Positions 1-14,529 of a stretch of 64,000 nucleotides of DNA are shown piece after piece; positions within the stretch are counted from its first letter, which is position 1; every line of letters starts with the position of its first letter. Position numbers and translations under genes: made by a program. The notes under the pieces were generated by a model that was given only the letters and a program-made list of their open reading frames with translations, made no database searches and was not told the origin of the DNA. This DNA is from Trichoplax adhaerens (Eukaryota; Placozoa; Uniplacotomia; Trichoplacea; Trichoplacidae). Location of the stretch: contig NW_002060951.1 of assembly GCF_000150275.1 (NCBI RefSeq), positions 1,622,297-1,686,296 of the forward strand, in the 5' to 3' direction.

Positions 1-2911
1 TATATCTTACCTGTCTTTACAATATTTGCGCTCCCAAATCGTAAAAACCATTAGTAATAGCCCTTAAAGACAATAAAGTACAAATAATATTGATGTGCTG
101 AAAGCTATTATTATTGTTTAAAATCCTTACGGTAGGTGAACTAAGCAACCACTACTACCTTAGCTCGCAGTTTCAATACCGATAATTGTTGAATATTATT
201 TTAAGGAGACTTACTTCAGCAACGAGAACGAAACCAAGTACCTGTAAACAATAGTAACAAAGGTTAGATAAAAATAAAAAGATTTATAGCATACGCACCT
301 GTTATATTGGAGTATTTATAGACTTTAATTTATCCTATGTAGTCATACCGATGAAGACCAATCAAAACTGATACTATCTAGGGTATTAAAAGATCCTCCA
401 ATAAAAGGCCCTACTATTTCACTGCGAAAAAGCGAATAAAGTAAAATGGGATAAGGGAATTTATACAGAAACGTCGTAAAATAAAAATAGATATGCAGTC
501 CATAAACCGTATATACACTACAGTGTTACATTCGGTCTATCATACCCTAATGAGAAAAATGCTGAAACCAATCCTGAAATTACTGAAAATACTACAAAAT
601 CGTTTCCGATGTTTCTCTTTCTATGAATTTGAAACACATATGTGAAAAAATATAGCGTAGTAAGCTATGTTAACTGCTAGCAAAAACTCTATTAATACGG
701 TATACATTATGTATACTAACTTGGCAGCTTCAATCATATCTGGAAAAACTGGAGTAAAGACCATTCCGAGACCGATACCAAGAAAGATCAAAGAAATAAT
801 CGATAGCCACAGTTTCCTAAGATTTATTTAAAACAAGATATTCATGTTCCATCTTTCAATATTTTGGAAATAAAATACTAACAGTGACAGATGTAAATAA
901 GGTGCTGGTCCGACAAATTAAAACGAAACTCCAGCGAGAAGACAACCTAGGACAATAAACGGCCGGTATCCCTATAGATTGAAACCAAGAAAATACACGA
1001 TATTAGTAAAATTTGTTTACAGCTAAGCGAAAATAAATCTAATATCTTGTTATTGCCTTATATAACTCATATGGTACACGTTAAAACTAACCCACTTATC
1101 AGACAGCCTTCCAGCCACCGCTGACATAACACCATAAGCACCTGAAGGTGCCAAAAATACCAAACCTATGCCCGTTGGGGTGAGCTTAAGCTGGTGGGGT
1201 TCAAAATTTCGATATTATATTCAATATTAATTATAGATACAGTTTAATAAATTCATTTCAGATAGAAAATGATATGAATTTTACTGATTACCAGCATTAG
1301 TAATTTTATGTAATCGGTCCAAGATTTTGATATCATTTAAATTTACTTACAGGTTTAAGATGGAGGGCCAAGCTAGGATCGAAGAACGTTATAGCAGCTA
1401 TGCAAGATGCTATTGCAAAGCCTGTAAGAAGAAAAACATAGAGATATCATTTGCTTATAGTACAAATGTCTTACAAGCTTAATGTATTATAGTATTTAGT
1501 ATCTTTATACTTTACTTTAGTTTAATTACTTAGTACGGTGATATGTGGAATTCGAAGAATAATTTTCATAGAGTTCCATGCTGAAACTTTAGGACCTGAT
1601 TCTGTAATTGGAAAGCAGATTTATATGTAAATAGCGCCCTAAAGATGTTGAAATTATTTTTATTCTGAAATTAAATGGATAGAATCATTCATAAAATGAA
1701 TCACAGCCTAAAGTTACATACCCCGAATGGATGGCATAAAGATGAGAAGGACGATTGCACTGGCAGCCATAAATCCTCCAGTTACGATGAACGGTAATTT
1801 AAAATCTCCAACCTGGGAAACATGTACATTAATATTAGTTTTTTGAACTCAATGTTACTCTGCATTAGCGTTATTTGCCTCTTCTTCTATTTAGCTAATG
1901 TACGAGTAAGAATAATTAGTTTAAGAATATGCAAAGATGTATAAAATTATTGTCTAACCTGATATAGTAAGCCTCGATTAATGGTCCAAGCGCTGCACCT
2001 AAGCTAGTAAATACTTCCAAACTTCCCTATTTACATTATTCAAACGAAATTAATTTCGATATATTACTAGTACCGTATTTAATAAGGGTATTACAAGTTA
2101 GAATACTATAACTACGCTGTATATTACTGTACCAGTGCTGTAGCCATCGATTCTTGAAAAAGGGAAGCAGCAACAGCAAATGTAGCAGTTTGATAAGCGG
2201 CTACTGTAATTCCCTGCACGGGCCCGAACAATGATACAAATGGCTACAAATATCGATGAACTTGGAATAATGGATAAAAACCTAACATAAAAGGTTAATG
2301 AAAGAAATTGTTAGCGATGATAAGATCACTGGCATGTATAACAACCGGACCTAGCTTGGAATGTTGTAAATGTTGTAAAGAAAGGTAAAGTTATCATTAT
2401 TATACCCGAACATAATGGTGCAGCAAGCTTCAGTAAACATTCCGGTAAATAAAAGAAACTTTGGCCCTACTTTAGGCAACTACATGTTATAAAATAGATC
2501 ACTTTCAATATATAATAATGCTAATCAGATGATATCAAGTAAAATTTAAGAACATGAGAATTTTATGAAGTCAATTCATACTAGAACAAGTATGGCTACA
2601 AAGCAAAGCCGCCATAAAGAAAATTTACCAGTATTCCAAAGAATGGCGATAATAAAAATACCATGATCGGATAAATTGAAAAGATAACGCTAACTAGAAT
2701 TGGCTGCACGTCTTTTTCCGCAGCCTAAAATTTAAATCAAATGATCCAGTATGGAAAAAACTGCAGATACTACAAAGTCAATTAAGCATTTTAAAACGAT
2801 GATAATCCATCGATTTCTTTCAGAAATAATAACTGAAGGGCCTTTCGACACAACCTTTACCGTCTCATTCTCATCTTTTGGGCTATCGATGTTTTGCTTT
2901 GCCGACTCCAT
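1..2911 (-). pseudogene. Copy A: decayed SLC18B1-like MFS transporter, 3' end outside window
   Basis: Homologous exon blocks by alignment to copies B-H: ex1 about 2732-2911, ex2 2629-2724, ex3 2406-2479, ex4 2133-2281, ex5 1959-2026, ex6 1722-1812, ex7 1530-1601, ex8 1351-1421, ex9 1092-1190, ex10 883-971, ex11 721-816, ex12 546-620, ex13 349-421, ex14 215-241, ex15 11-62; exon 16 would lie beyond base 1. Family features remain (exon 6 GDFKLPF, exon 8 FFDPSLALHLKP, exon 10 FVGPAPY). Lesions: exon 1 reads to FSIL and then runs straight into intron-like sequence and a stop at 2732-2734, so the usual APFFP end and donor are gone. Exon 4 is 149 nt instead of 148 (extra base in GGGCCC). Exon 5 is 68 instead of 69. 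Exon 10 has TAA at 918-920 where copies have a CAA glutamine codon. Exon 15 lacks one base. An acceptor at about 2924 suggests a 5' UTR exon. The lesions are independent, so pseudogene is favoured over one sequencing error. Confidence 0.85.
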
Positions 2912-5073
2912 TTCGTGCTGATCCTGTAGAAATACAAACTATGGTCGTTTATATTGAAATTTTAAGAACATTAATAAAATTGATTAAGTCTATAGTATTC
3001 GTAAGTGAAGTTACCAGTGATTACAGTTAATTTATCTACAGTGATGGCCGACAGTGAAGTTATCAACCCCAGATTATTAGTGAAATATTAGTAGTACAGT
3101 ATCAGGTATAAAAATAACTAATAATAATTAAACGGCATAATGTAACGATAACATAGATAGAATTGCCAATCTTGGCCTTAACTAGAAAGATATGGCGTGA
3201 AATGGTTCCTAATTATCAACCTGAAGGACAATCGCTAATATGTTTGTAATACCGATTGATCCAGTTCTTATACTACTGATAAATAATAACTTAGAGATCC
3301 TCTAAAAAGCCAACTGTCGTTAGCGATTTGAAGAGATGAATTAGTCCAGTATTTCACGTTGTCTAATGATAATAGCTGTTCTAGTAGGATTGGTTACTAT
3401 AGGAAGATTTGTCTCTAATAGCAATCTACTATAGCTGTTTGTACCAGCTTACAAAGAATCTATCCTACTATGGCAATGCTATCGTAATTACAATTGAATT
3501 AGATAATATACCGTACTAAATAAACACTGTGGTCTAACCAATTTAAGATCTAAAGCTAACAAGGCGAACTGCTTTATCAGATGGCTTCCAAGAGCTTCAC
3601 GTGTTAAGGAAAGACTTTCTAATAGAGTCCTTAAATTGCTCAGCGTCCGATGCTGTCTTGTCTTAGTGCTTTAGTGCGCGCATATATTTGGTTATTTCTG
3701 TTGGAATCTTTATCCAAATAAAGTACAGGGATGTATTGTACTGTAGATCCGATACATTTACAGTCCGTAAATTAGTCATCGGGTATAGAGCGCCGTGAGG
3801 AAATTATAAACGTAACGTTACACTTTATTTTAAATTTTCATAATAAATTAATACTTAATGTATTTCAGTAGCTAGTAGCCATAGCTATTGTTAGGCTCTT
3901 AGCGTTCATTAGATATATTATTGAATGAATTTATTTATTTTATTATACTGTGATTGTATAACAATGTTCTTAAACTACCAGTACATTACTCTGATATAGT
4001 TAGAAATATGACGTAAGCATCGAGTGAAATTAACATATCTACTTCGTATTAGTTAGAAGAGCTGATTTAGCTACCGATTTAATTGAGCTAAACGATTACT
4101 TAAGTAATATCGTGATTATTATCTCAAGTAATATAGTATTCACTATGCAGAATTGTGGACTAGCTAGGATATAAGAGACAACTTTGAGGAAAGGTCTGCT
4201 TTCATTACCAACGATAAATGTAATTGATAATTATCTAATCCTGAACTATAATAAAATATTATGAACTCAAAATTAGTTCTCACTAATATAGTAGATTGTA
4301 AATCATAAAGTGCTTTAAAAACTCCAAATATCGAGTATTTCCTAGTGTAGATATGCTAATCGAACGATCTTTATTTAATACAGATAGCAATTCTTTCTAT
4401 CATGAACTGAATTTTTCTAACAATAAGTAATAAAGTAAAAAGATGCTAGTCACTTTTTAAAATTTTGACCCAAATACGTGTACGTTTAATAGGACCGAAT
4501 GACAGATTATAAATTTCTTACACAACAGGTAATTATTTTTATCAGTTATATTTTATTTTGTGATTAGAATAATAAGCTAATAATTATGTATAATCAGCGG
4601 CTTGATAAGAATCACTACATTTAGTGTCGGTCGTTGGAACATTTTTGGTAATACCATATTTAATGTGGGTAACACTAATTAGGAACCCACACTATTCGTT
4701 TGTCCACACTAATTGCCGTAGGTAGTGTAGCTGTCGAATTTTCAACGGCTGTATTTATTTCCCAAGCAGTCATCCTGTGGATATAAATATTATGTTGCCT
4801 ATCATCACAAACGAATCATTTGGCTGCTCATTATATTCTTGTTAATTCGCTCAATACATGACGTTAGCAAAGATAGGTTCAATAATGTTATATTATAAAT
4901 TCTAGAGATGATAGTTATTACGATGTATTAAATATCTAAATGTTTGTAAAAGCAGCGATTATATTAAAACTGTAGAAGATCAAAAATATCACAAAGAATA
5001 GTATGGCACTTGAGAGCGAACCTGTCGCAATTTTATACTTTCTTCAAATAGCGAATCGCTAGTCAACTCAGAG
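2912..5073. other. Intergenic spacer between copies A and B
   Basis: AT-rich sequence with no open frame or splice-flanked block matching the transporter family or any protein I recognise. It should hold the promoter and 5' UTR of copy A (minus strand, left end) and the 3' end of copy B (right end). I see no transposon ends or RNA gene here. Confidence 0.6.
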
Positions 5074-8000
5074 TTATTTTTCCATTGCATTAGTAGCCTT
5101 CGAAACGTATTCAGTACTATCGCTTGTGCTATATGTAACATCACCAGATGTCTCTTTCGTTATTTTCTGTTTTAAAAGAGTTTGTCTTGTTTCATCGTCG
5201 ATCTCATCAGATTGGAGTTTTCTAATAAATATAATATCGTTCCAAAAGTACAGAATTGATTCTAGTAGACTTAGCAGAGAATGCAGTAAAGCTCTATCAA
5301 GTAAGTTTCTAACCTTTTACTTTTGCATTTCTCGTATAAAAGATAGCAAGAAATCACCAATGCCTATAATTAAATGGTAAAGGCTTTTAAACCAGGAAAA
5401 GCAGACAGTGTTGGATCTCTTTTAAATGTAAGTGTGATATATACAGTAAGTTAGAGAACGTAGGTACCCATTTAGATAATGTAAGACATTCTGTGGTTAT
5501 TAATTTTATTGCTTTAAAAGTAGCAACCGAAAATAGCTGCAACCTCTTTAGTTAAGATAAGAATACAGTAGTTAAAAATACCAGATTATAAATTTTTGTC
5601 GAAATCCATTACCCAACGATAGGATTAATGTTTACTTAAAATTTTTTAATTTTTTGAATATATATTTCCAGATGGAAATAATATTTAATAACTTATGAAA
5701 TTTTGAGGCTCTTATCTAGAAACTTAGCTGCCAGAATTATATCGGAAATACGAATTTGTACGGTACTTATAAATTTTAGATGAGTTTACACCAAGCACTA
5801 CATACAAGATTTGATCTATAACACTCTCATACTCTACGATCATTATATTTATAGCTAAGATAAGATTCTTCAAGTTTTCATCTTATGCTTCGTTTTGCTA
5901 CTGTACAAGTTATAGCTGTCAGCAATGATTTAATTCATCGAATTAAATATATTTATGTTGCGTTAATTATTTGACTTACGTGAGCGAATAGGATATAGCC
6001 GAGGAGCTAACATAAGCATAAATTATACTACTTTGAGTTCATAATTTTAAGTCATGTTACAATCGGCACTCTGAAATAACTTACAGATGAAGTCCATGGA
6101 AACCCAAGTTTAGGCACGACAATGAGAGCTTCTCCAACTATAGGGCCTATAATTAATCTGTAAATATCGTTAAAAAGACTGCTGTAGTTTCTTCAATCCT
6201 ATCGCCATCACTCCCTTTCTCTTTTCATTCGAATTAGTATGAATTTAAATTTAACGGTTAAAATTATTATCAACTGCGAAGATTACCCGAGTGCCTGGGC
6301 TGCTTTAAATAATCCAGATCCTACGGAATAAGTTGCCAGGTTGTCACCGATATTTTTGTTTCTACAGAAAGAAGAAAAAAATTTACTTTCATACAATTGT
6401 AATTATTTAATAATTTTTAAGATATTTTATTTGCATTACTTTCCATACATGCACGAGTAGATTTTAGACGATACAGCATCTACTGCATTATTCTTGGTTT
6501 TATTATAATTATTAGAGTGCACAATATCGCTATTGATACGGACTTACGCTGCAACGCTTAATAATTCTGCGAAAGAAGGCATAAATAGGAAATTTGTTCC
6601 AATACCATAGATAATAAGTCCAATTACTACTAGCCGCATATTCCTGGTAGGAGCAATATTACTTTATTATTTTTTATCACTTAACGGAGATTGTGACAAA
6701 ACTGCCCTTTCTGGGTCATTTGAATGGCTGGGATATGACTTACAATGGAATTTTCCAATATGGCGCCGGAGCAAGCAATTGCAGGGATATTGCCATAATA
6801 ATTAATCCAGCGACTACAAATTGTCGATAACCCTAGGATAGGATGTAAATGAATTATTTTTACTGCTGTGTGGATAGAATGTGCTCGTAACTAGAGAAAT
6901 TTAACACAGTTGGCAACAATTAATAATGCAAGATTACGTATCGATCAGCGGCCATTCCCGTCATTATAGCTATAAGAGCATAGGTGCCAGCGGGAATCAA
7001 AAACACCATTCCAATTTGTAAATACGTCAAATTGAGCTAACGATAATTCAATAGAAAGAAAAATATGGAATAACATGACAAATATTTAATAAACATGACG
7101 CTTTTACTCTCAAATAATTTCAGTCGAACAAAAATGATTTAATCTCATTTTTAGCAATAGTGATGATTAATTCCGTTTTAAACAAATTCCAAGGGATAAT
7201 CGGGTAACCTTTTTGATATGAATGGAATAATTAATTTCCAAAAATGTCAGTGTCATAATACCCAGACAAACCGCAATACCTAAAATCAGATCCAACGAAA
7301 CAATGATAAGATAGCAATTATCATGTAGTTGTTACGATTATTTGTTTTCTATTACTGCCAGGCCAAGAACGCTTTCTGCTATACTAACAAATAAGATAAA
7401 CATATGGAATCTTGCAGAATTTCTTCATAATTTTAGTAGTTGATACACTTTCATCTAGTTGACAATAAAAATTTTAGATTTTATTGGCGATGTAGTCGCG
7501 AATGTACGGCTGCCTTAATGGATTCATAATAATTTGCGATAGAGTTGTTGAAATAACCTTTCGCTTAATTATATCGTACTGATGATAGTTAGACAGTTAA
7601 TTAGATATTCTTAATAAAGATAGAGTAGCAGTGCATGCCTAAATAGTTTACCTTTAGAAACAGGTATGAAGTAAGCAACTATTGGTGCCATACCAACCAT
7701 AAAGCTTCCTACAATTGTAAAAGGTAGTATAAAGCCTCCTACCTAGAGATTGTATTTGTTAATTCTTGTTAGTAATCACTTAAGTAGAGGTGTCTTAAAT
7801 GTATTATATACGTATATATGTGAGCATATATATTAAACGCAAGGTAGACAAGTTTAAAGGGCAGTATATTATCTACGAAGTGGTCTCGAATCTGCATCAA
7901 ACTATTTTTTTATTCTAGTTAAAAGCCTATACCGGATACTGGCAACTGATTAAATATAACTTTATTAGTCGACTGTTTAGTAAGCAATTCCCTAGTTTTT

Positions 8001-9829
8001 ATTTGCCTTTACACAGTGATAGTGAATATACTATCCGTAATTATTGTATCAATTTAAATCTCGAATTATTTTACTATGTTTAAGAACAAAAGTTTGTCTT
8101 TATAATATTATTTTTAAGGTCGATCAACATTAATCGTTATTAGTAATACCGTAAATAGTACTCCCCCAATTGGAGGCCCAATTGCGTATCCTAAGCTACT
8201 AAATGTTTCGATAACCCCCTATCAATTATATAAATGAGATTAAATTATAGTTAGAGATTTTAAATATAACCAAATGTGAGAGCTTAGGGCATTTTTCATT
8301 CCATTGTAAATTGAAATACACGGATTACAATATGATTTTGATTTTAATTGAAATTCTTGACTCAACTATTCCGTAAACTACAGTATAATAGATAGTAACA
8401 AAACATGGTAAAATTCAAAAGTATACTGCATAGCAAATGTTTAACAATTTCTACTAGATTTACAGTTATTTAATATAGCTCTTGACGTACCATCGTTGTA
8501 GCTATAGATTGACGAAACAATGAAGCTACTATACTATAAGCTGCAGTAATATAGCAGGCTGCCCCTAATCCTTGTACAAATCGCAGTATTATAGCTAAAA
8601 TAAGAAAAATCTTTTTGTCACTGATCCAATTTAGAAACCTAAGAGTCGACATAAAAACGATAAAAATGTGGTAACATAGTCGCAGTCAATATTATGCATC
8701 ATCTACTAATTTAGAATCGAAGGTCAAGGCTAACCCAAAAAGGATAGAACATCCACCTTCTATGGTTAATCCAGCCCAAATCATATACCTGGAGCCTATG
8801 GATGGAACCTAATAGACATTATTTATTGTTCATTGATTATTAAAATTTAATAATTTGGAATAACATTTTTTTAAAGGCTAGGATTTTAAGAAATCGCCAC
8901 AGATGCACATCTTATTCTCGGTGATGTAGCATCTCACGGTAAAACTCTTCTACTAACACAAATATTTTCTAACACTACAATACAGTAGAGACAGAGTATT
9001 AAGACAATAATTTCAGTTTTATAATCAAGCTCAAATACTGCTTACAAACTCTTTGTTGAGAATGATCTTTTCTAATTAATACCTACCATAAGACCAAATA
9101 TTGGCGAACTTATAAACATAGCTAAGGGATATACAGCGTAGACAAAGCCAATTTCGTTTAAGGATAAACCTTTCTTTATAACCTGTGCACCAATAAAAAC
9201 CGGAGAAATTGCGTGTAATCACTGTATAAAGTTAGCATAGTACTTTTACTTTAATTTGATAGTGGTCTAAACACCATCGCACAAATTAACACTAATTTGT
9301 AACAAAACTTATGTATGATATGTGGAATAGCTATTATTATATAGTTTGGACTAAAATTATAGCATCAACCATCTTTAAAGGAATATCAGTGTTTAGTAAA
9401 GTACTACCATCTACGCGCTAATAGTAATCATTAAAATGATGAAAGAGTTAAGGAGCTAAAGTTTCTATGTTTTAACATTCCACACTGATACTACCCTTAA
9501 TAGCCTGAATTAGCGATAACACTTAATACATGTTAGCATTTTTAATTTTCAGTAATCTAGATGATGAGTTAATAAAACTGTCAATCTATACTACAAATTT
9601 ATCGAAACAGCAATTAAAATGTCATTTGATATTATTTACAATAAAAGTACTGGTATCTCCCAATATTTCCAACCTCTGTCGCAAAGAACGGAACCAATAA
9701 ACTATAAAGAGATTGAGCGATCAAGCTTAATAGGCATAAAAATACGGTGGTTAACATTCGATATCCTGGTAACTGGGTTTTGTCGGGCTCCATGATAGTT
9801 GAATCCATAAAAATAACAGATTTCTTCAA
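5074..9829 (-). CDS. SLC18B1-like: Copy B: SLC18B1-like MFS transporter, 16 exons, about 491 aa, long acidic tail
   Basis: Exons 5'->3': 9674-9829, 9087-9182, 8735-8808, 8491-8638, 8150-8218, 7652-7742, 7389-7454, 7209-7279, 6938-7036, 6744-6832, 6548-6643, 6287-6361, 6085-6157, 5980-6006, 5314-5363, 5074-5269. Twelve hydrophobic segments; TM1 ends LVPFFATE where the family has APFFP. Exon 5 gives GPPIGG and exon 9/10 gives the second-half MFS motif A as GMAADRY|GYRQF. It is the most divergent intact copy: the DPTLSLH loop after TM7 is EINYSIHIKK, and exons 7 and 11 are one and two codons off the lengths usual in the array. The last intron is only 44 nt (5270-5313), followed by a tail of about 65 residues containing SDEIDDETRQTLLK. 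The dileucine signal of C, F, G and H is absent. Met1, Met8 and Met13 are all possible starts. By family, the role is proton-coupled organic-cation (polyamine-type) transport in an endomembrane; the substrate is inferred. Confidence 0.82.
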
Positions 9830-12800
9830 GATCTAGAATATTTTTAGTGACAGTAGCGATCGATGAAAATTAATAATCTGACGATCAAATTCCATGCAGG
9901 AGTAACAGTATACAGTTTTTAGATTGATAAAAGATAAATATACAATATTTCAACTGTAAGATTGCATTAGACCATGACGTACTCTTCAATTAACGTGTAG
10001 GTGTATATTCATAGGAGTAGAGTTATACAAACTAAGGTTTAACTGTTTATTGAACTAGTATTAATTACCAAATCTATATTAATCTTTGGTAATCAGTCGA
10101 TCTGTCAGTACTATTATATCTAAATTAACAATGTTTTTATTGAATCTAGTGTTACGAATTTAAACAAAGGTAAAATAATCTTTAAATCGACCATTTTTCC
10201 TTACGATACATTATACAAATGTTTTGTTTTGAAATTAAGATATTTACAGTACGGTAGTGATGGAGGTTGGGATTGTATTGAGATAGCTAGATTATAGAGT
10301 AGCATCAGTGAAGGAATTTAAATATTAATTCTACAAAAATCTTTAAGAATGAATTAATAAATTCTAAACTTCTTATGAGATTAACCGTGTTTGTAGTATT
10401 GGCTGTTTACTATAGTAAAAAATTGAATCTTATTTGTAAGACTTCGAGACCCTAAAGCTGAATTTTTCATTTCAGTGATATTCTGACACTAAGATGCTAT
10501 ACTTTTTCCGCAAACAGCTGAAATCTTCCATTAGGGCACGGTAATCAAAGTGTCAATTATTCTCTCTGATTTTTTTAATCAACAAATATTCGTTTATTTA
10601 TTATCAAACAAATATATCTGCATATGCGAATATTTACTAATCATTTAAAAGTACTAGAAGATTATATATTTAGCTTATTTTAGATTATAAGATAGTCTTG
10701 CTATTTTCTAATAGTGACTTATTCATATTGATAGTTACTTTAATGGAGCCTTGATAGTATGGGTCCTATAGCAGTTATTGTACGGCAACATTACTAATGA
10801 AGATGGCATGCATATGCCTTACTGCTCAATTAGATAATATTAACGTTTAATGTGCATTTATAATTTTATACGGGCAGTAGAAAGTACACTGCTGAAGATG
10901 GAGTAGATAAAGTACAGTGATTTTTATAGTAGTATTTCAGAAAGAGAATGAATACAATTATCTATATAATTATAATACACGCGCACCATACAGTTGCTAC
11001 GCTGATTAGTAAAAATCTTAAGCCCTACCATATATCTGTGAGCACCTTTTATAAAAGAATCTTACAACAGTATTAACATGAATAATATGTGTACAGAAAC
11101 TTGAAATGCTGTCATTTGTATAATCTAGTAGTATAATATTTCTATTGGGATAATAGAGATATTTTAAAAATATTATGTAAGTGACTTTATGTGATTTGTA
11201 ATCGTGTAGCTTGCTGTTTTTCATCAAAATATGAGTAAAACTCTGAAATTAACATTCTATACGATATTTGTATTTACTGTAAGCCGTAACATTAATGATT
11301 GCAATATTTTGTACCTTAATTTTAGTAAAGTTAACACGAACAGAATTTTACTTCATTTCATCATTGATATTGTCTTCAGATGATGAAATTTGTAAGCTGT
11401 TTCGTTAGTGAAAGCTGTGATCATGAATGTTGGCAATATTTTTCACTTGATAGCGAAATTTTGTATTTCGACAGCAGAATCTTCTATGGTCATTATAGGA
11501 GGAATAAATCAACATAATATCAATTTTAATAGTTGCCTTAAGCATTGTAATTGAAATCACGTGAATTCAATCAAACAATATCCTCTAACATATATTTACC
11601 TAGGGTGGTAATAGATGTTGCACCTGTTACATTCCATGAGGAAGTTTAGAGTTGAAATTCTAATATCAAGCCCTTAGACAAGGAGCTGAACAAGCCGATT
11701 TCAAAATTTATACTTTAAGCCAAGAAAAATGATGAAGTTCATATTAAATACCAAAGTATCCAATACTGCTTCTTTTTGTATAATCTAAGTTCTTATAACA
11801 AGTTCCTTTTGTCTGCTGAAAACCCAGTGGATAAAATCGGTTTTCTTGTAGTATTTGTAAGTAATGCAGTGATCATGTTTGTATTGAAAATACCTTGTCG
11901 TAATAATACGAACATAATTTGACGTATATTCGTATAACATAGGTATCGCCTAGTCATAGCAATTATACAATTTCTCTTTGCAATCTTAGTTTTACCCTAC
12001 ATTTTATACAGAAATAGAGATAAAGTTTAAAATTAGCGTTATTTGAGAATCTACCATCACTCTTTAGTAAAAACCAAAGTAGTAATTACGACTATCACTA
12101 TTATTTGACTTTTGAAGATTGAAAGAGAATACAAATTGTCCGTAAGAAATACTTGATTATTGCTACAATGACTAGATAACTGCAAGATTTATGAAATTTT
12201 AGTAATTAATCAATTAATAATTAGCGGTAATTATATTTTAATAGCTGCCCATTTTGATTGTTGATAGCTGTCATGTTAGCTTGATTTATCTAAAATTTTA
12301 GCTTAATAAATTATTGTCGTGTTTATATTGAGTTGATATAATATTTAAAGTCATCAGGTCATTTAAAATAATAGGAAGTAATTTTCTGCTGGCAATTATG
12401 CATAATATTTATGAGGAGCACAACAGCATCATGTATTTTTAAACATTACTGTGTAGAACTGCACCCGATTGATACCACATGATATCAATAGGAAGTTGGC
12501 TGTACCTAAGAATTCGAGTGTCCTTTACCGTTAAAAATAGACAAAATCATACGAATTTAGGTTTCTACCGCTAGGAATAGGGGAATAACTAGTCAGTTAA
12601 TTGTGTTAATGTTGTATTAAGACGATAATATTATTGTAACAATAATCTTTATCAAAGTCGCTATGCGGTATTACGGTAGTATTTCGACAATAATTCGACA
12701 TTTTACATAGCATAGTATTAAGATTACATTAGTTAAGATTACTTACGCCATGTTGGAACACTTTTCGAAAACAAAGATAATATTGATGCTTTGAGTAAAT

Positions 12801-14529
12801 TACCGATCTGAAAAGGATTCCGATATATGGTATAGGCCTGATAATTACTTTATTCAAATACTTGAAAATACCTCAATGATTGTCACTACTAGGTAAAATT
12901 CTGTCAGAGTGACGATGAAATAACAAAAACCATAGTAGAGTAGTTACTAGGCAGCTAATTTACCATTTATCAAACATTGCAAACACTTCATTACACGGTA
13001 CTGATGATTGTTAGTCCCCAAAAATGTATAAAAATTCATGAATCTCTCCCTGTACTAAAAGTTTTTTATACTTCAGGTATTTTTTGCCCGTTAAATTATA
13101 TTGCATACGACTAATATAAGACTATACTAGACCTTACAGGGTCTATGTCCAACTTCAATAACTGACCATAATATATATACATAGCGGATGAAATTATAGT
13201 ATTATAACATTGAATTTAACCACGTAGAATGAAGTCTTCAGTGTAGTATTGATACTGTACGTGTACAGTAGTACAGTATGAGCGTATAAATCCTACAGTA
13301 TTACAGCATGCTTTAAACTATATGAAATAATTACATTCGTACATTTAATAATGTTAACTTTCAAGTATTTTAGAATATAGACAATTTGAATTTTTATTTT
13401 AGCATCAATCACAACTGCCTACTTGGTTTATAAAATTAAGTAAAAAGCTACAATCATAAAATATTCTAATTTAATGTATAATTTACACGTTGCATTGATA
13501 TGTTATTAATTCTTGTTTATTTTAAAATTTTTTAGCCATTAGTTTTTCAACAGATTGTGAGTAAAATCTGCTACATCTCAAATTTGTAGAAGCTCAATAA
13601 TACATTTATTGCTAAAATACGTTTATTTCGTATGTTTTTTTCGATTGACTGGATATAATATCGATAAATATACAGCATATAATTTTTTAAGGCCTAAGTG
13701 GCTATAATTCCTTAAAATTGATTAAAATAATACAAACAAAGATATTCTATACTAGCAAAATAGTGATATCATGTGTGTGCACATTATAGCACACAATAGT
13801 ATGAAAACATAAGATTTTGTAAGAAAAAGCTGGTACCGATGTAAACATAAAATAAGGTAATGCTGTTTGTCGCTTAAAAACTAGTTTTAGTTCTGTAGCA
13901 CATTTAACTCTATCCAAATATGCAGCTAAGGATGCATACAGTAATGTCTATACTGCATTAGAAACAAAGAGATCCAGTTCTTTTCTTTTATAAGACGTTC
14001 GTAAAAAGTAGAAAGTTATTGGAGAATTAGGGTGACTAATTTGTACACAATTTTTGAGTACTGCACCCAACACATACATGGATACAATGGAGTTTAACTT
14101 TTATAAATCAATCTATAATGGTAAATCATATAAATCTTCAATGATGACACGAACTTGTAAAAGTTTCATTGGGTTAGTTCTAAGAATCCTAAAAGAATTG
14201 ATTATAAAGGTTATTATTTGTATAGCATATCATAATTTGTTGCTTATGTTTATATTTTTACAAAGGTAAGCCATATTGGCCCCTAATAGAGAATAAAACT
14301 TAATTTTGACATCAAAAATTAGGTATCAAATACTTTCAGTGCAGTCGAAGTATTTAAATATATGTTTTGAAAAGACTCGATTTTTATATTCTTTAGAATT
14401 TGGAAAGTCAAATTTTATATGTTCCCAAACGATCAAAATAACACGATGTCTATTATACATGTAAATTTTAAGATTGCCTATTCAATGTGCAGTAATTAAA
14501 ATATTAACGCGATATCATTTTTACTTCAA
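9830..14529. other. Intergenic spacer between copies B and C (4.7 kb)
   Basis: The longest gene-free stretch. AT-rich, with no transporter exon block and no recognisable protein or RNA gene on either strand. A short TACTGTAC/GTACAGTA-type cluster lies near 13250-13310. Loosely similar motifs recur near 11300-11500 and 11870 (variants of gtgatcatgaatgttgg and aatattttg), too degenerate to call a repeat family by eye. Open frames here are short and without homology that I recognise. Confidence 0.55.

Noticed and set aside
5126-5380. 84-codon plus-strand frame
   Set aside because: It is antisense to the last two exons of copy B, whose minus-strand reading fits the family exon phases.
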